From Rachycentron canadum (taxonomy: Eukaryota > Chordata > Actinopteri > Carangiformes > Rachycentridae): a DNA stretch of 64,000 bases. The DNA is taken from positions 772,068-836,067 of the forward strand of contig CM076652.1 in assembly GCA_038496675.1 (NCBI GenBank), in the 5' to 3' direction. Shown here piece after piece: positions 34,101 through 43,969 of the stretch (positions are counted from its first letter, which is position 1; every line of letters begins with the position of its first letter). The translations under genes were made by a program, and so were the position numbers. The notes under the pieces were generated by a model. It was not told where the DNA came from. It ran no database searches and saw nothing but the letters and a program-made list of their open reading frames with translations.

Positions 34101-35290
34101 CAGATCAGGGCATGTTTCAGTATGAAAGTCAGAGCGTGAGCCAGAAACACATCAGTCACTGTATGTTGGTACAGACTTAGACTGTGGGTTCATTTTAAAT
34201 GGATACAGTCCACTAGTCCACTCTCAATGAGTCAGAAGTCCTCAGACCCTTTGAACTGAACACTGATAAGGGCAAAGGTATAAAAGCAGCAGGGACAGGG
34301 AGACCAGTCAGACCTGATCCAAAGACCCTAGATTGGAGTGACCTTCCAGCTCCACGCAGAGGGTCCTTAGGACAAGTGTCTGACTGTCCCTGAGGGGTCC
34401 AGCCATTCTATAGTCCATCTGTGGAGACCTAAAGAAACTTCCTGTCCAGTCTCACAAAGCATGAGAGCATCTGATGGGAAAACTAAGGTACACTGTCCAG
34501 ATCCATGTCTCCAGAATCTGTTTTGACTTTGACTTGGTGGAAACTGCATTTTATCCATTTAAAATTAAATGCATGGCATCACAAAGCTGGATCCCACTGT
34601 ACATGTGCAGTGTGTGTATGTGTGGGTTGACAACTGCAGAGGAACATAAACTCCAACATTACTATATTAATGTTGGAGTTTATTATTTGACTTAAATTAA
34701 TCTTGTGTGTGTCACACCTACTGATACTCATATTGACCCGAACCCTAACCCCCCCAATCACAGTGTTGTCACACCTCCAGGTATCCGATGATGCAGTAGT
34801 TCTCAGGTCCATCCAGGCCGCATGTGGATGAGGCTGAGAGCTGAGCAGCTCGACCCACCATCAGGTCGCCTAGCTGAGGGCTACAGGAGCCACCCAGACA
34901 CTGATCCTGAAGGTCCTGGGGTACCTGGGGGTCCTGGAGCCAAGCTGCAGGAAGAAAAACTGCAGAGCCAGAGATTTTAAATTGAGTGAAGACCTCAGAT
35001 GTGGCAGTCCTTCAGCAACATACATTTTTTATGTGGTATTGGTATTGTGCTATATAATATTTTATGTTATTATATAAGACGTCATGTGTAAAGGTGAATA
35101 TGTTGTGCACATAAACCAGAGAAGCGGACTCTGGTGGCACTCAGAAGAAGATATATATATATATATGAGATTATATATATAAAATTATACATGACATTAT
35201 CTCCATGCTGGTATAAAAGAGACAGAGTGATAATAATGTGATGGCAAATGAACTGAACTCACTGATGAAGATGAAGATGAAGGTCATCAT
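16423..35290 (-). CDS. lamb4: lamb4, laminin subunit beta-4 (complete, 34 coding exons)
   Basis: Secreted laminin beta-type chain. Coding exons in transcript order: 35263-35290, 34775-34959, 33584-33719, 33406-33479, 32969-33157, 32598-32661, 32239-32453, 31874-31994, 31600-31788, 31241-31396, 30954-31057, 29839-29918, 29057-29240, 28834-28965, 28545-28733, 28342-28454, 28062-28173, 27662-27842, 26943-27086, 26297-26528, 24755-24912, 24284-24508, 23176-23393, 22976-23072, 22017-22386, 21516-21673, 19390-19586, 19058-19255, 18766-18910, 18318-18525, 18002-18134, 17706-17855, 17109-17262, 16423-16562. Sum 5,379 nt (1,792 codons plus TAA), all phases consistent, no stops. It is called beta-4 from SEDIEKISQGVLNIHLPQ, PDKPITWTGLGLVRVLEG and MVVRGSCFCNGHANRC, which resemble LAMB4 more than LAMB1 or LAMB2, and from its place directly upstream of lamb1, as in mammals. 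Two introns use GC donors. Confidence 0.95.
16575..16740. repeat. AGACCACCAGAGACCATC repeats in the last lamb4 intron
   Basis: Imperfect CAGACCATCAGAGACCA-type units directly follow the exon 34 acceptor. A similar family occurs at 35,600-35,815. Confidence 0.75.
17455..17705. repeat. GTGTGTCTGTAGTCTGACT tandem repeats in lamb4 intron 32
   Basis: About a dozen imperfect units of roughly 18-28 bases run up to the exon 32 donor at 17,705. Not coding. Confidence 0.8.
18585..18670. repeat. GGGGGAGGTCTGTTT repeats in lamb4 intron 29
   Basis: Four to five imperfect copies of a G-rich unit of about 20 bases. Small minisatellite. Confidence 0.65.
19700..21185 (+). mobile_element. Decayed L2-like LINE in lamb4 intron 26
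   Basis: Plus-strand relic of a non-LTR retrotransposon. Fragments of its reverse-transcriptase frame are visible in several registers: LNTVAPLKKK near 19,720, an ANYRPISNLP-type motif near 20,195, a YADDTQL-type motif near 20,475, and a C-terminal tract near 20,850-20,990. It ends in the typical L2 tail (CTATATGTAAAGTGCTTTGA near 21,118). Many stops and deletions; inactive. It is antisense to lamb4. Confidence 0.85.
22228..27086 (-). CDS. lamb4: lamb4 exons 19-25: second block of LE repeats
   Basis: Roughly residues 818-1225. Strings include KPNVIGRCCNTCAPLTFGFG, TGRRCDRCQTGFWGFPSC, CMEGYYGDPVSRQPCQPC, CPCNNNVNPHDHDACDS and EFGGRQCDECGENHFGNPD. Exon 23 (23176-23393) is followed by a GC donor, AAG|GCAAGA, in the usual strong GC-AG context. 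Exons 20 (232), 22 (225), 23 (218), 24 (97) and 25 (370 nt) equal the corresponding lamb1 exons. The intron between exons 20 and 21 carries a Tc1-type element. Confidence 0.92.
22500..22795. repeat. 32-bp CTCCTGACATCCTCTGAAGG minisatellite in lamb4 intron 24
   Basis: Roughly nine units of about 30-36 bases, the 3' ones nearly identical. Open frames across it on the minus strand read a Gly/Arg/Ser-rich repeat with no similarity to laminin and no laminin splice phase, so I treat it as noncoding. Confidence 0.85.
25112..26245 (-). mobile_element. Tc1/mariner element remnant in lamb4 intron 20
   Basis: About 1.1 kb (25,134-26,233) bounded by TA dinucleotides and inverted termini: GTACCAGTCAAAAGTTTGCA at the left, complementary to the ACTTTTGACTGGTAGT end at the right. 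The ends match the CAGTCAAAAGTTT termini common in fish Tc1-like transposons. A decayed transposase frame on the minus strand (25,674-25,910) keeps MKDGRGVMVWGCF, the segment around a catalytic aspartate region in this family, but the rest is broken. A (TA)n run flanks the left insertion point. Confidence 0.9.
26580..26940. other. lamb4 intron 19, no other feature
   Basis: Intronic sequence between exons 19 and 20; no repeat family or gene recognised. Confidence 0.45.
27235..27570 (-). repeat. Dispersed 0.4-kb repeat, diverged and deleted copy
   Basis: The same family as the copies at 42.2, 45.3, 57.6 and 63.2 kb. This copy shares CCTCCAGGTTGTAATTTGTC, GAGCTGAGGAGGAGTGAGGG and the ATGGTCATTAGA end, but has lost most of the central portion. 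It sits in lamb4 intron 18 and is the most diverged copy. Confidence 0.8.
27662..29179 (-). CDS. lamb4: lamb4 exons 13-18: LF domain with an extra exon
   Basis: Roughly residues 555-817. Strings include APGYFLPALDYILYEAEL, TWTGLGLVRVLEGAGIRF, YQLLIHYEPE and SDGSYILIDS. Compared with lamb1 there is an additional 132-nt exon (28834-28965, phase 0/0) that encodes an arginine-rich insert with IVLVRRTRRLAHQRRQG, preceded by a serine/proline-rich end of exon 13. Exon 13 must use the donor CTG|GTGTGT to stay in frame, although the stronger-looking GTAAGA lies four bases further on. Confidence 0.88.
29180..32316 (-). CDS. lamb4: lamb4 exons 7-13: first block of LE repeats
   Basis: Eight-cysteine LE repeats from GSCFCNGHANRC to the edge of the LF domain. 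Diagnostic strings are GRCVCQHNTTGENCERCQDF, LSGGVCDNCRHDRTGPQCEQ, GQCVCKENVEGRRCNHC and CDCDIGGAHST. Exon 10 is 156 nt against 177 nt in lamb1, lacking a seven-residue insert before the AGQC-type motif. Exons 8 (121), 9 (189) and 12 (80) equal their lamb1 counterparts. Confidence 0.9.
29245..29838. other. lamb4 intron 12, no other feature
   Basis: AT-rich intron; no recognised element. Confidence 0.45.
30250..30765. repeat. (TGTTTGTC)n minisatellite in lamb4 intron 11
   Basis: About 500 bp of imperfect TTTGTCTGTCTG and TTTGTTTGTC units. Long open frames on both strands (Cys/Leu/Phe/Val-rich on plus, Lys/Gln/Thr-rich on minus) are artefacts of the repeat. Confidence 0.9.
31069..31120. repeat. 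(CA)n microsatellite next to lamb4 exon 11 acceptor
   Basis: About 25 CA repeats; on the transcribed strand this is a (TG)n run ending roughly 11 bases before the acceptor AG of exon 11, followed by TTGTGTGTATTTCAG. It forms the upstream part of the 3' splice site. Confidence 0.9.
32239..34959 (-). CDS. lamb4: lamb4 exons 2-7: LN domain
   Basis: Roughly residues 20-270. Hallmarks are GDLMVGRAAQLSASSTCGLD, NNVITTFDPERKMKWWQSEN, SFRPAAMLVERSKDFGQTWK and ICDSRYSRSEPSTDGEV. Exon 2 has two possible acceptors 15 bases apart (high end 34959 or 34944), both in frame. The distal one adds IFLPA and lengthens the hydrophobic signal, so it is preferred. The LN core is intact, so polymerising ability is plausible (inference). 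Confidence 0.9.
33274..33315. repeat. Short inverted repeat in lamb4 intron 4
   Basis: GTATTAGAGTACAC (33274-33287) and its exact reverse complement (33302-33315) flank a 14-base loop. Part of a local GTATTA-rich stretch. Confidence 0.75.
33780..34640. other. lamb4 intron 2, left part, no other feature
   Basis: No recognisable gene, RNA or mobile element. Weak short open frames without codon or homology support. Confidence 0.45.
34646..34683. repeat. Perfect 16-bp hairpin in lamb4 intron 2
   Basis: ATAAACTCCAACATTA (34646-34661) pairs exactly with TAATGTTGGAGTTTAT (34668-34683) around a six-base loop. Possibly the residue of a tiny foldback element. Confidence 0.85.
35263..35290 (-). CDS. 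lamb4: lamb4 exon with start codon and signal peptide
   Basis: The start reads MMTFIFIFI and its donor CA|GTGAGT leaves phase 1. The same exon extends upstream as 5' UTR to 35363, where TTCTTTCAG| looks like a splice acceptor, so at least one noncoding exon probably lies further upstream; I could not place it. The first of two adjacent in-frame ATGs is used. Confidence 0.8.
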
Positions 35291-35599
35291 AAAATGTAAG
35301 AGACACCTGGTGGGTTGATGGACTTTGGTGGACTCTGGTGGACTTCTTGGTCCTTGATGAATTCTGAAAGAATAACACATGGGAATAATGGTAATAATTG
35401 ATGATAATAATTATTATTAATTGTTGAAACATGATAAATTACAGTCTGATTATTATCTGAGGTCAGATCTCATCCACACTGTTAGCATGTGGCCAACAGT
35501 TAGCCTGACAGAGATGAAGATGTTCACAGGGCTGTTGGAGTCTGATGATGAAGGGCAATCTGATGATGTTAAAGATCAGTTTGATCAGGCTCAATATTC

Positions 35600-35815
35600 C
35601 AAGACCTTGAGACCATCAGACCTCCAGACCATCACATTTCAATTCCTCCAGACCATCAGGCTTCCAGACCATCACACCTCCAGACCATCAGATACCCATT
35701 AGATATCCAGTCCCCCGACCATCAGGCCTCCAGACCATCAGACCTCCAGTAATCCAGACCATCAGGCTTCTAGACCTCCAGTTCTCCAGACCATCAGACC
35801 TCCAGTGCCATGATC
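35600..35815. repeat. AGACCATCAGACCTCC tandem repeats upstream of lamb4
   Basis: About ten imperfect units of roughly 16-20 bases, 250-450 bases upstream of the lamb4 start-codon exon. Confidence 0.8.
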
Positions 35816-35819
35816 TCCT

Positions 35820-36720
35820 CGACCTTTTGCCCATTAGGTCCAGTTAATGAATTCTATTTGTATTGAATTAACTCAGGAAATGTCTGTGGTTAAATGTGGA
35901 TCAGGTACAGAGTGAACCCTAACTCTAACCCCTCCCCCTGGTCATGGGCTTGGCTGATGAAGCTCCTCAGCAGTAAACCTGAAGCCTGAAGGGACTGATG
36001 AACTTTAAGGAGAATGTTAATTGTGGGGATTTGAACTGAACTTCAGTGAGTTTTTACATTAACTGTTCTGATGTAAACTACTATATATCTATGACTCTCT
36101 GTCTCCACCACAAATATTTATCGCTAAAGGAAAAAAAAAATCAACAATCTAAAGGTTCTCATCAGTTACTCCTGAAAAGTCAGTGATTGCAGAAACTCCA
36201 CCTGAGATATCCAGGCATGAACTCCAGTTTGAGACACAAATCAGTGTAATCAAACAGTTTTGTTGTTTAAAATGTTCCATGTTTTAAAGTCTGACTCACT
36301 CTTTCCCCATGACAAGATGATATTCTCACTTGTACCACTTTATACCTTCTCATTGTATTAATACATAATATAAATATTTTTCCATTGTTGGCTTTTCCCT
36401 CCATTGTTTTAATAAACACTTTCACTGCTGTCTCCAGGTAAACTGACTTCTCTGTCATTGTGCACATAAACTGTCATTCATAACTACACACAACTCAGTG
36501 TAACACACATCTAAACAAAAGAGATGAGCTGTCTTTACAATCACACTCTGTTGTCTTTAATTAACACATAGTAATGACCAACAGGGTTGATTTGTTGGAG
36601 GTAAATGAGTGAATGTGAACTTACCTTCCTGCTGCCACAGTGAAGGAATGAACATATCTGGGCAGGTAACAGCACAACAGAGACTAACACACCCTGAGGC
36701 TGTACCTGTCATGTGGTGGT
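35820..36720. other. lamb4 upstream region, no gene recognised
   Basis: AT-rich sequence with no clear coding exon. A noncoding first exon and promoter of lamb4 should lie in or beyond this stretch, but no TATA box or GC-rich promoter could be fixed. Confidence 0.4.
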
Positions 36721-36729
36721 GGGGGGAGA

Positions 36730-36965
36730 CAGAGGGGAAGGGAAGGAGAGAGAGAGAGACAGAGAAAGAGAGAGAGGGTAAGGGAGGTAAAGAAAGAGAG
36801 AGGGGGAGGGAGGAAGAGAGAGAGACAGAGGGGAAAAGCACAAACTACAGGAGAGGGAAGACATAAAGTTAATGATGTAGTAGTCTGATATAAATGCATG
36901 AAGGAGAAAGAGCGACGGGGGGCAGAGAGAGAGAGAGAGAGAGAGACACAGAGAGAGAGAGAGGT
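36730..36965. repeat. (GA)n-rich simple sequence
   Basis: GAGAGA and GGGAGAG tracts at about 36,740-36,835 and 36,925-36,962. Purine-rich on the plus strand. Confidence 0.9.
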
Positions 36966-36989
36966 TTTCAGTTATCCTCCATCAGTCTC

Positions 36990-38620
36990 AATCTATAGCA
37001 GCATTCATTTGATCCAGCTCTGACTATCAGCTCTGTCAAAGAGGACGGTTTGAAGCCTCATCTTAAATGTAGAGAGGGTGTCGACACTGGGAGCTTGTTC
37101 CACAGAAGAGGAGCCTGGGAGCTGAAGGCTCTGCCTCCTGTTCTACTCTTGGAGACTCTAGAACCACAAGTAAACCTCCATTTAGAGAGAGAAGTGATCT
37201 ACTGGGACAATAGGGAGCTATGAGCTCTTTGAGATACGATGACCTTGATAAATTAAGGGCTTTGAATTTAACCAGGAGCCAGTGCAGAGAAGCTAGGTTC
37301 CTGTCAGTACTCATGCAACAGCATTTTGAATCAACTGAAGGCTTTTCACTGAGTTATTGGGATGTCCTGATAATAGTGAGTTATAGTTACATTTACATTA
37401 CAGAAGTAGAAAGTTACAGGTCATCCAGGCCTTTATGTCTTGAAGACATGCCTGAAGTCTGACTACATGATTAGCTTAATTTGTGCTTCATAGATAAATA
37501 CAGCTGGGTGTTATCTGCATAGCAGTGAAAACTTATGTCATGCTTCCTAATAATATTGCAGAAAATAAGCATATAAACAGTGAAAAGTATTGGTCCCAGC
37601 ACAGAACCCAAATAATTGGTTTGCAACAGCTTTTTCAAGGATTTTAGAAATGAGAGGGAGGTTAGATATAGGTATATAATTGGCTAAAATTATAGCCTCC
37701 CCTGATTCTACCTTCTTTTTCAGAGGTGCAACAGTATCAAGTGTTGTACGTAATGAGGCTATCAACAATGTCATCAACCTGTGTAGGGGTGAGAGTATGG
37801 TAGCTATCCTCTGTTGTATTGACGTATGGCGTTGGACTAAATAACAATGGAATTTTCTCCTTAAATTTGGCTACAGCATCATCAGATAGACTCCTACTGT
37901 AGTGGAGTTATTATTATTATTATTATGGAGTTATTAAATATTATTAAATGATCAATTTCCGTCATATGTCAGATCAAGATCGAGGGTGTAATTAAAACAG
38001 TGAGTGGGTTCATTTACATGTTGAGAAAAACCAATTGAGTCTAAAAATAAATTAAATGTAGAAAGAAAGCTGTTACTGTCAACAGCTACATGAATATTGA
38101 AACCACCCACTATAATGACTTTATCTGTACTGAGCACTAACTCAGAACAAAACTCTAAGAATTCAGATAGAAACTCTGAGTAAGGGGCTGGTGGATGAGA
38201 TACTGTGACTAACAAAACAGTTTTTTGCATTTTCCAACTAAGGTGTGAAAGACTAAGAGTCAGGCTTTCAAATGAGTTATAACTAAGTTTAGGTCTAGGG
38301 TTCATTAATAAATTGGAGTGCAGATACCTCTCCTCCTTGACCTGTGTTACGGGGACTATGAAAGTTAATATTAGTAGGGCCTGTTGATTAATTTAAACTG
38401 ACATATTCTTCTTGCTGTAACCAGGTTTCAGTCATACAAAATAGATCAATGAGATGATCAGTTATCAAATCATTACGTTTAATAAACTCAGTCAGATTTC
38501 TAGATATGAGAACCACTCCATCCAGACTGGGATGAATGCCATCTCTCCTAATCAGACCAGGTTGTCCCCGGAAAGTCCTCCAGTTGTCTATATAGCACAC
38601 ATTGTTTTGTGGTCACCACC
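36990..38620 (-). mobile_element. L2-like LINE fragments
   Basis: Minus-strand relics of one or more L2/CR1-type non-LTR retrotransposons. At 38,390-38,600 the frame reads RRDGIHPSLDG and DLFCMTETWLQ (esterase/endonuclease-start motifs). At 37,950-38,300 an endonuclease-like tract has VIIVGGFNIH. At 37,550-37,780 the frame has LDTVAPLKKK and NYIPISNLPLISKILEK (reverse-transcriptase start). At 37,060-37,310 the C-terminal motif LASLHWL and SYLKELIAPYCPSRSL remain. Frames are interrupted and the finger-palm core is deleted, so it is inactive. Confidence 0.88.
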
Positions 38621-38624
38621 TTGA

Positions 38625-40160
38625 CAGCTGTTAAATTATGACATGCTGCTATACATGTCATCACTGGTCAGATTGGGCAGGGGGAAAAATTGCATTAATT
38701 TACAGTTAATGGCAAAAGCATTTGAGCGTGAAAGCAGTTACATTTTAATTTTAAGAAAAGCTGGTTAGTGCTATTATCCCCTTTCCCCCAGGGCCATACT
38801 CAGACCAGCACTCCTGATGTCTATAGTCAATTATGTTACATTGTTAAGTGAATGAAATAAACACTAGCTTAAGGTAAACTGAATAAAACAAAGACTAGAC
38901 TAATGTAATGATCTTCAATCTGATTTATTAACACTTTCATAAAAAAAAAAAAAAAAAAAGTGTATGTGTGTGTGTGTGTGTGTCCTGGGACCATCCTGAA
39001 AAATCATTTGAACTGTCCTGAAGTGAGTGCAAATTATCCCCAAATCAAAATGTTGTTTCTTTATTATCATCTCTAGTTGTTAGTTATTAGTGGCTACATA
39101 GAAACACCAATAAAATGTGGAGGAAATAAATAATCTGGGTAAAATTCTGCTGTCCAGAGCCTTGAAGCCTTAAAGTGCTGCTGCAAAGCTGAGCAGATTG
39201 CTTGTTTATTCAGTTTATTAACAGCCTACCAAACATATTGCATATCCAAACTGTGGTCAGACTGCAGGTCTACTTTGCTCAAATTTTAGAGGATGTAATT
39301 AATATTTTCCACATTAATGATAATTTCATTTTACCACCACTATTAATAAGAATGTTAATGTTTATGACCCAACCTGCAAATATAACTGCAGTCACTACTG
39401 TCAACATACAGGCAGTGTTGAAGGCTTAGATGGTAACAAAAAAGACCACGATGATACTTAATATCATCTAAATGTATGCCTTAGCTCACACACAGCCAGG
39501 GAACCACCTGTAAAGTTAGCTAGCAATTAATGTTAGCATACACTGGTGTTTGTGATAAAAAATACAACAATTTAAAGTTGATGAAGCAGAGCAGTGCCCT
39601 CATGGTGGTTGCTATATCTTTTGTTTAACCATTGAAACAGTGTGTATGTGTTGCTTTTTGCACTGTTTATTGAGCAAAAAAATCTACCTGCAAGTTAATG
39701 TTTGTAGTGTATTGTACCATAATGTGTCCTGGCATACAAGGAAAAGACAATGTTAATGTAGCTAACAAGGCTGGTCAGGCTAATAACTTTACTGTTACAA
39801 AACATGGTACAAAGTTTACAAAATATCAATTGAATTTCCCCCTGATAAGCAAGTAACATTAATGATCTATTTCTGTGGGAGTTAATGTAATTGAAATAAG
39901 ACACTCACCTCAAAAGAGGTGAGACCACAATAAACATCCAATTATTCACCACCAGTGTTGGCTGTGCCTAAATCTGCTCAGGGGCCCTCCAACTATTGTA
40001 ACTCTAATTATAACAAACATGTTGTAATTATCGTAATTAAACGTCCAGTGAACTGATTGAAGCTGCAGGTTATATTTTCAGTTTTCTATTCATATTCCAT
40101 CAAGAACTATTTCCCCTCTTTTGTGTGACCATTTTCCACATGCAGTCCATGCATTTGTTC
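38625..40160. other. Intergenic stretch, no gene recognised
   Basis: AT-rich, with a poly-A run followed by (TG)n at 38,940-38,985. The only recognisable feature is this A-tail/TG microsatellite. Confidence 0.45.
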
Positions 40161-40164
40161 CCCC

Positions 40165-40466
40165 CAGACTGGACTGTAACTCACTATAATCAAGACATCC
40201 CAATAACTCAATGAAAAGCCTTCAGTTGATTCAAAATGCTGCTCTCTGTCTCCCTCTCCCCCTGTCTCTCTGTCTCTTTCTCTGTATCTCTTTCTCTCCC
40301 CCTCTCTCTCTGTCTCCCTCCCCTTCGCTCTCTCTCTGTCTCTCTCTCCTGTAGTTTGTTTTTCCCACCTGTCTCTCTCTCCTTCTTGCTCTCTCTCCCT
40401 TTCTCTCTCCCTCCCTCTCTCTCTCTCCCTCCCTCTCTCTCTCTCTTTCTCTCCCTCTCTCTCTGC

Positions 40467-40506
<40 letters not shown>

Positions 40507-40650
40507 TTCTTAAAGGAAGTTTTTCCTGCCGCTGTCACCAAATGCTGCTCATGGTGGATTTGTTGGCTCCATTTACATAATTCTTTAAAGAGTTTGGTCT
40601 GGTCTATATGTAAAGTGCCTTGAGGTAAATTTGTTATAATTTTATTTAAT
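40165..40650 (+). mobile_element. L2-like LINE 3' end interrupted by a (TC)n expansion
   Basis: 40,165-40,240 is the inverted counterpart of 37,318-37,385 (TCAGTTGATTCAAAATGCTG). It is followed by a long CTCTCTGTCTC tract (40,240-40,502) and then the L2-type tail (AAGTTTTTCCTGCCGCTGTC to TATGTAAAGTGCCTTGAGG). Confidence 0.8.
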
Positions 40651-40654
40651 TTTT

Positions 40655-41621
40655 AGTGTGTAGTATATAGAGTGTGGTGTGTAGAATGTAGTGTGTTGTT
40701 CAAGCTCTTAGTAAATTGTATAAATTATGTATGTTTATTTAGGTGAATTTTAGATGAACTCATGTTTGTCTGTTTTTGATAGTTTGAGTCTATATCAAAA
40801 GTTTCTCTGGGTGTCCATGTATTTTTGACCATGTGGTTAATTAACCCTGAGTTCAAACTCAATGAACTACAGGTGAACACTGACTAATGATTGATGACCG
40901 ATGTGTTCCAACACCATAAAGAATGAGAATGTATGAGAAGGACAACTTTGGAGGCCAGATGAGATGATGGATGACTGCGACAACATCATGGATGTCATGA
41001 CACTGGCTTATGAGCAGCTGCACTGCAGAAGCAGGATGATATACATGTACATGTACAAATGTGTCTCATCTTGACATTTCCAGAAGTGTCTCTGTGACTC
41101 CTCTGATTCTGTCAGCTCTCACTAACAGCACAAATAGTGAGTAACAGCAGTTGCAACAGAGAAGAGACTGAAAACACAACGGTTCCTCCTCCAACTAATG
41201 ACATTGGTACCAACCACAGTCTACAACCAGGTCAGAGAATTCTTGAGTTATGCAGTCACAGTACCTTTGATCTTTGACCTCAATTGATGTCTCTGGTTAG
41301 AAGCACAATGATATCCTCAGCATGAATTTTCTGCCTGAAGAGAACAGACGTTTCGCTTTTCATAAACGAAAAGGTACACGTTAATAACGGCTTCATTCTC
41401 TTTTAAATTTAGATTTCCTTCATCAGTTCAAACCTCTTTACCTCCAATTACGCCACATGACACACACATTTTGTTTTCTTGTCTTATTTTGTATGTTCTT
41501 CATCATCTCCTTCCATTCCCATTATTTATGATTATTGGTTATTGTTCACTATCTATGAATTCTAGTTTTTCCAGTTGAAGTCAGACCTACTGTGGATTCT
41601 TCTCTCTGCCCCCCCCCCCCC
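40655..41621. other. Intergenic stretch before the gap, no gene recognised
   Basis: No exon, repeat family or RNA recognised. It ends in a C-run directly at the gap, a common place for assembly breaks. Confidence 0.4.
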
Positions 41622-42121
41622 NNNNNNNNNNNNNNNNNNNNNNNNNNNNNNNNNNNNNNNNNNNNNNNNNNNNNNNNNNNNNNNNNNNNNNNNNNNNNNN
41701 NNNNNNNNNNNNNNNNNNNNNNNNNNNNNNNNNNNNNNNNNNNNNNNNNNNNNNNNNNNNNNNNNNNNNNNNNNNNNNNNNNNNNNNNNNNNNNNNNNNN
41801 NNNNNNNNNNNNNNNNNNNNNNNNNNNNNNNNNNNNNNNNNNNNNNNNNNNNNNNNNNNNNNNNNNNNNNNNNNNNNNNNNNNNNNNNNNNNNNNNNNNN
41901 NNNNNNNNNNNNNNNNNNNNNNNNNNNNNNNNNNNNNNNNNNNNNNNNNNNNNNNNNNNNNNNNNNNNNNNNNNNNNNNNNNNNNNNNNNNNNNNNNNNN
42001 NNNNNNNNNNNNNNNNNNNNNNNNNNNNNNNNNNNNNNNNNNNNNNNNNNNNNNNNNNNNNNNNNNNNNNNNNNNNNNNNNNNNNNNNNNNNNNNNNNNN
42101 NNNNNNNNNNNNNNNNNNNNN
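41622..42121. other. Assembly gap (500 N)
   Basis: Exactly 500 N, a placeholder length that usually means the true size is unknown. Missing immp2l or lamb4 5' exons could lie here. Confidence 0.99.
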
Positions 42122-42209
42122 AGTTCATCACATCAATTTAAGGTGACGTTCAATGTTGTGTTTACAACTGATTTCGGCTTTACTCCTTTGGAAACAAGGT
42201 TCAACCCTG

Positions 42210-42645
42210 CATGACGTCACCATCGTCTGTGAGCTGCTGCTCTGAACCTCCAGGTTGTAATTTGTCTGTCAGCCATCTTGGTTTTTCTGAAACCACTAGA
42301 AACCATATTTGCAGGAGAAGGTGGAGCTGAGGAGGAGTGAGGGGTGGAGCTGACCTGCTCTGTACTCTATCCTGATTGGCTGGTACAGTCTGTCAATCAC
42401 ACAGTAGCCACGCCCCCGAATCCATCCCCTGCTTTCTGGTCTATTTTCCTCTAAATGGACCATCATTTAAAAAATGAACATCATGTTGTATTGAAGACTT
42501 GAAACTAGAGACTGAGACCATAAACTCATTAGGAAAACGTTTACTGAGCTAATAAATCAAGGAGAAGTAGGGACATTTTCCCATAGACTTCAATACAATC
42601 TGACTTCTTTAACAACCAGTGGAGTCGCCCCCTGAGCATGAACAT
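42210..42645 (-). repeat. Dispersed 0.4-kb repeat
   Basis: Copy in the same orientation as the one at 63.2 kb (from GACGTCACCATCGTCTG to CAACCAGTGGAGTCGCCCCC). Immediately after, 42,636-42,700 repeats part of its interior (GAACATCATGTTGTATTGAA, then ACTAGAGACTGAGACCATAA), a partial duplication. No transposase frame; class undetermined, MITE-like. Confidence 0.88.
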
Positions 42646-42704
42646 CATGTTGTATTGAAGAAGACATGAAACTAGAGACTGAGACCATAAACTCACTTAC
42701 ACTA

Positions 42705-43960
42705 CATCATTGTTAAGAAGTGTGATTGAGTTTATCTGAGTCTTCAGACGACTGGACTATTCTTGGTCTTCCTTCTCTTCCACCCCCTGCACCTGTCAAT
42801 CATCCTGACGAACTGTCATCTCTCCTGAAGCTGAAGCCGACCGAGTCCATTAAACCTCCACATTTGTTGAAGGAGGAGACAACAAACACAATTAAAAACA
42901 ACAGTGGTTTTTCAGTTTCTCACTGGTCTCAACACACATGAGCCATTCAGGGACGAGTCACATCACTGAAGACGCCCGTCTGAAGCTGTCTCTGCTGGTG
43001 ACAAACAAAAGACCTGTGTAACAATGTCTTTGATTCTGTTGCTTGTACATGTTTTCAAAATGACCAAGATTTCAGTTTATCAAAGCTGGAAATATCCATA
43101 AAGCCACTATTCCCTGTCCTGCCATAACATCTGTATAACATCTGTGCTGGACCGGACCACAGGACCCATTTATACAGACACAAAGCTGGTCACCAACAGC
43201 TGTAGATGTTAATATTTAGCTGAAGGTTGTGACATCAGGCACCATCAGGACAACAACTACTGCCAATGTGAATCTGACGACAAAAAGATTGAAATTCAAA
43301 GCAAACATCACGGTGTCAGTGTCCGACGTTACACGAGACACACTGGATGCTTCCAGAAATAGACCCTTTGACACAATATTACACTTTCCACTATTGTCTC
43401 TATGTCCAGGCTGAATCATGACATGTGTGAGAGACAGGAAAAAATGTGAATATATGTAGAGACGGGGACACTTTAGAGACATAAATCAAAAATAAATCAG
43501 AAATTAACCTGAAATCAAGAGAAATCAAATCAAAAATTATCCTGCAAACGTCTGTTTCAGGATCCTACCAATCCTACCAAAACCTACCCTACTCTGCATC
43601 AGACCTGCAGGATACAAACTGTCCTCTGCTTCAAATCCAGAGGGTTTTTGAACACATGAATCCACAACATACACAAGACACAACATGCAGGAGATCGACT
43701 CGCTCACCGCCACTGGACATCTCAAACCACCTGACCACAGTGTGCAAATGCGTCCACTGAGTCTTATTTTGAAATTTAAACTCTCAACTTTAAACTGTTT
43801 TGACATCTTTTTGAAGGAGAGAAAGATCAGTGATCTGTGAGGCTTCAGTATCTGTGGATGCAGACGTCAACATGATGATGCATCAACACAGATCATCCAG
43901 CTAAGTGACACCCTGGATGAAGGCAGTCGCTCTGACAGGCAGCACACAACACGCAGTGAA
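42705..43960. other. Stretch without recognised features
   Basis: Some short open frames, none with homology or splice context that I can support. Confidence 0.4.
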
Positions 43961-43969
43961 CCAGTAAAC

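Noticed and set aside
40107..40580. Arg/Glu-rich and Ser/Leu-rich frames
   Set aside because: Both strands of a CT/GA simple-sequence tract inside a LINE tail.
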